From NCBI GenBank assembly GCA_012727685.1, contig JAAYGO010000263.1, forward strand, positions 1 to 5,797: a stretch of 5,797 nucleotides of DNA, read 5' to 3'. The DNA comes from Bacillota bacterium. Its GTDB lineage: Bacteria > Bacillota > Dethiobacteria > DTU022. This document shows positions 5,412 through 5,797 of this stretch, one piece after another. The notes under the pieces are model-generated. The model made no database searches, was not told the DNA's origin, and saw nothing but the letters and a program-made list of their open reading frames with translations. The translations under genes and the position numbers were made by a program. Every line of letters begins with the position of its first letter. Position 1 is the stretch's first letter.

Positions 5412-5797
5412 GTGTTAAAAATAAAGCGGCTTGCGGTTATCCTTATTATTTCATCTTTACTGCTGCTGCCGGGATGCGGCGATCCCGATCCTGAACCCTC
5501 AAGCGATTCCATAGATGTTGAAAAAGGACAATTCGATGTAACCGTCACCCTGCCGGCTTCAATGGTTGAACTGGAGGATGCCGAAACCTTAATCAAAGAT
5601 GCCAAGGAAAAAGGAATCAAGGAAGTAGTCATAAACAGCGACGGATCGGTTACCTACAAGATGTCCAGTACCGTCCACAAGCAGGTGATGCAGGAGCTGC
5701 GGGAAGACTTCAACCGGGCCGTTGAAGACCTCAAATGCGGCGGCGATTTCATCTCCATAAGTGACGTCAGGTGCAACCGGGATTTAACCGCCATTAC
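5412..5797 (+). CDS. lipoprotein of unknown function, 3' end beyond the window
   Basis: The frame is open to the right edge. Reading from GTG 5412 gives basic residues (KIKR), a hydrophobic stretch AVILIISSLLLL, then the lipobox L-P-G-C with Cys22 as the lipidation site. The mature part starts GDPDPEPSSDS, an acidic, proline-rich linker usual in exported lipoproteins. It should be anchored on the outer face of the cytoplasmic membrane. The body contains 'FDVTVTLPASM', 'LIKDAKEKGIKEVVIN' and 'DGSVTYKMSS', an arrangement I associate with hypothetical lipoproteins of Firmicutes with no known role. The start is uncertain. GTG 5412 touches the AGAGG at 5407-5411, too close for normal initiation, while ATA 5421 has ideal spacing and would begin I-K-R-L, as if an ATG had mutated. 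The gene overlaps the end of the upstream mosaic frame by seven bases. Lipoprotein assignment is strong; function is unknown. Confidence 0.75.
   Translation, partial: MLKIKRLAVILIISSLLLLPGCGDPDPEPSSDSIDVEKGQFDVTVTLPASMVELEDAETLIKDAKEKGIKEVVINSDGSVTYKMSSTVHKQVMQELREDFNRAVEDLKCGGDFISISDVRCNRDLTAI

Larger units (their letters stand above)
4717..5418 (+). pseudogene. start-less mosaic reading frame: DUF1828-like C-terminal part joined to unrecognised sequence
   Basis: The frame is open from 4717 (after TGA 4714-4716) to TAA 5416-5418, but the only early start is TTG 4786, which has no binding site and falls inside apparently conserved sequence. From 4720 it reads NNYTVDCHINGIPTPLFVFAL, cut here at the boundary, then residues such as RDATIKLLQFERW, then ARFSDVFEKQFSSL. 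This recalls the C-terminal half of DUF1828-type proteins, which normally end near 'SSLD'. The remaining 140 or so residues are different: aromatic and cysteine-rich (YEAYASYWWKF, CGC), then LARRCALTMLKWGGV and YDHRISGLAAL. I do not recognise them. They may be the remnant of a second protein. The lost start, frame change and apparent fusion favour a decayed or recombined locus. Two unusual inverted repeats lie in the second part. The coding character of the frame looks real; a functional protein starting at TTG 4786 is possible. Confidence 0.5.

Noticed and set aside
1..5797. CRISPR array, tRNA, rRNA, insertion sequence or attachment site
   Set aside because: No regularly spaced direct repeats, no cloverleaf sequence, no transposase or integrase frame and no terminal repeats were seen on either strand.

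Overview
The window reads as bacterial chromosomal DNA. Strong GGAGG-type ribosome binding sites, frequent GTG/TTG starts and mixed base composition suggest a Gram-positive, Clostridia/Peptococcaceae-like organism. This is an inference from style, not an identification. Every supported gene is on the + strand.

Left edge (3-242): the 3' end of a small gene with a CxxC zinc-binding pair and a very basic tail. It resembles the second half of a YgiT/MqsA-type zinc-finger protein, often the antitoxin side of a toxin-antitoxin pair.

Centre (about 310-4468): a compact defence operon. Its order is (1) an HNH endonuclease with an N-terminal sulfur-binding (SBD/ScoMcrA-like) domain, expected to cut phosphorothioate-modified DNA; (2) a small MazG-like NTP pyrophosphohydrolase broken by one extra base in an A6 run; (3) an McrB-type AAA+ GTPase with an unrecognised N-terminal domain of about 220 residues; (4) an McrC-type PD-(D/E)XK nuclease, overlapping mcrB by ATGA. 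Gaps are 55, 21 and -4 bases, so co-transcription is likely. Both effector modules belong to the logic of type IV (modification-dependent) restriction. No dnd or ssp phosphorothioation genes and no methyltransferase are visible, as expected if the host genome is unmodified.

Right part (4469-5797): a spacer with a good promoter candidate leads to a 40-codon ORF with a perfect ribosome binding site. It looks like the truncated start of a DUF6978-like protein. A frame-shifted, start-less reading frame follows (4717-5418). Its first part recalls the C-terminal half of DUF1828-type proteins and the rest is a different, unrecognised sequence. The whole looks like a mosaic of gene remnants. It contains a perfect 20-bp palindrome and an 11-bp-arm inverted repeat. 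At the right edge a lipoprotein gene begins and runs off the window; its start codon is odd (GTG with no spacing, or ATA at the ideal place).

The most interesting content is the pairing of a phosphorothioate-type HNH nuclease with a divergent McrBC and a house-cleaning NTPase in one operon, plus the remnant mosaic beside it.
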